This document shows positions 6,731-7,521 of a stretch of DNA of 7,521 bases, piece after piece. The notes under the pieces were generated by a model that saw only the letters and a program-made list of their open reading frames with translations, made no database searches and was not told the DNA's origin. Both the position numbers and the translations under genes were made by a program. Positions within the stretch are counted from its first letter, which is position 1, and every line of letters begins with the position of its first letter. Source of the stretch: Thermoplasmata archaeon (GTDB lineage Archaea > Thermoplasmatota > Thermoplasmata > SG8-5). The stretch lies in the NCBI GenBank assembly GCA_030655715.1, contig JAUSPR010000131.1:1-7521 (forward strand), read 5' to 3'.

Positions 6731-6735
6731 GTGAT
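6729..6735 (+). promoter_or_regulatory. Ribosome binding site of the second permease
   Basis: AGGTGAT overlaps the last two bases of the preceding stop codon and is a perfect match to the archaeal anti-Shine-Dalgarno tail. It lies three bases before the ATG at 6739 and nine before an in-frame ATG at 6745. The spacing slightly favours the second ATG, so the first two residues are uncertain. Confidence 0.65.
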
Positions 6736-6738
6736 AAT

Positions 6739-7521
6739 ATGGCGATGACACCCACTAATAAAATAAACAGCCAGATGCGAAACCTTCTCATTCTTACCAA
6801 GAAAGTTTTAATGCTTATAAGGGGAAGCAAACTTGGAATTGCGGGCCTAAGCATCATCTTCGCATTCGTGTTCATGGCGGTTTTCGCGCCCTGGCTGGCT
6901 CCTTACAAGGTTTCATTCATTGCTCCAGCAGAAGATATTTTCAACATCGACCGGCTGGAGATCATTTACCCGCCAGCCGATGGATATCATCCTATTATAA
7001 TAGGCCCAACCACACCCGGCGAACCCTCCATGGGCGGAGGAATGTGGTTCATATTGGCCAACATGAACGGCACGATAATAATGGATTTCGCCCAGAAATC
7101 GCAGACAGAGGATCCGTTTGACCAGGGCAATCTGAGCATTACTCTTGATGTCACAACACATGATGGAGTTGAGATGCCCATCTCAAAAGTCATGTATGTT
7201 GCCCCTGCCAGGGGATACGACTCAATAATGGCAGTATCCACCACTTATGGCGAGAGAGTCCGGAGCGGGCTTCTCACATTCATGGCCAATTCGACATTCG
7301 TGATTATGGACCCCTTTTCGGACTCCATACTCTTCAAGGAGGATGTAGATTTCACGCCAACATGGATGAATCAGGACACGACATCCGCGGCCAATATGTT
7401 GAATCCGCCTTCACAGAAGAAGATTACAAATATGTGGGTCTCCACTCTCTACGGGCCGATGCGCTATGTGAACCTGGCAAGCGAGGACCACATAGTCACT
7501 TATGAGTTCGAATATTGCTGG
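6739..7521 (+). CDS. ABC transporter permease, DppC/OppC type, 5' part
   Basis: The frame is open for 261 codons to the window edge with no stop. A cytosolic start (1-30) leads to RGSKLGIAGLSII and a first helix (about 33-54) ending APWLAPYK, which is the pattern of the OppC N-terminal domain. Position directly after a DppB-type gene, with eight bases between stop and start, supports its role as the partner membrane subunit. In ordinary DppC proteins, a short loop with an HPLGTD-x-x-GRD motif follows within a few tens of residues. Here more than 200 residues follow the helix without it, and with no second helix: a polar, probably beta-rich extracytoplasmic segment with PTTPGEP, SITLDV and YEFEYCW. 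The remaining helices and EAA loop should lie beyond the window. An alternative, a non-permease membrane protein, is less likely given the context. Confidence 0.85.
   Translation, partial: MAMTPTNKINSQMRNLLILTKKVLMLIRGSKLGIAGLSIIFAFVFMAVFAPWLAPYKVSFIAPAEDIFNIDRLEIIYPPADGYHPIIIGPTTPGEPSMGGGMWFILANMNGTIIMDFAQKSQTEDPFDQGNLSITLDVTTHDGVEMPISKVMYVAPARGYDSIMAVSTTYGERVRSGLLTFMANSTFVIMDPFSDSILFKEDVDFTPTWMNQDTTSAANMLNPPSQKKITNMWVSTLYGPMRYVNLASEDHIVTYEFEYCW

Overview
This window looks like archaeal DNA, probably from the Thermoplasmatota, although the phylum is only a modest-confidence inference. The evidence is TATA-type promoters ahead of the genes, Shine-Dalgarno sites matching the archaeal 16S tail, and a very large secreted protein with tandem Ig-like/CARDB-like domains, many N-X-S/T sequons and a C-terminal membrane anchor. 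It holds part of an Opp/Dpp-type ABC importer locus: a solute-binding protein, one complete permease, and the start of the second permease. The ATPase genes that normally follow are not in view.

Layout. Bases 1-79 (minus strand) probably hold the 5' part of an unrecognised divergent gene. It may share a symmetric TATA element (163-170) with the binding-protein gene. Bases 140-262 are the promoter and leader of that gene, with a perfect 17-bp palindrome and a strong ribosome binding site. Bases 263-5104 encode a 1613-residue family 5 solute-binding protein. It has a secretion signal, a binding domain of about 570 residues, a Gly-rich linker, a stalk of about 900 residues with roughly eight beta-sandwich units, one transmembrane helix and an acidic Pro/Glu cytosolic tail. 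A strong hairpin terminator follows at 5116-5160.

Bases 5161-5734 have no convincing gene but are full of structure. There is a 24-bp direct repeat flanking two diverged 21-bp units, a long near-perfect hairpin (5470-5528), a second perfect hairpin with a T-rich flank (5551-5577), and a nested inverted repeat (5632-5676) before an AT-rich promoter-like stretch. Bases 5735-6730 encode a DppB/OppB-type permease. Eight bases later a DppC/OppC-type permease begins (6739) and runs off the window still open after 261 codons.

How it fits together. The binding protein would capture its ligand outside the membrane, tethered by its own stalk and helix, and deliver it to the two-permease channel. The substrate cannot be read from sequence; peptides, oligosaccharides or nickel chelates are all handled by this family. 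The terminator and the 630-base gap suggest the binding protein is transcribed separately from the permeases. The most unusual points are the multidomain stalk with a cytosolic tail, the long extracytoplasmic insertion in the second permease, and the structured intergenic region, which might encode a small RNA or be a dispersed repeat.
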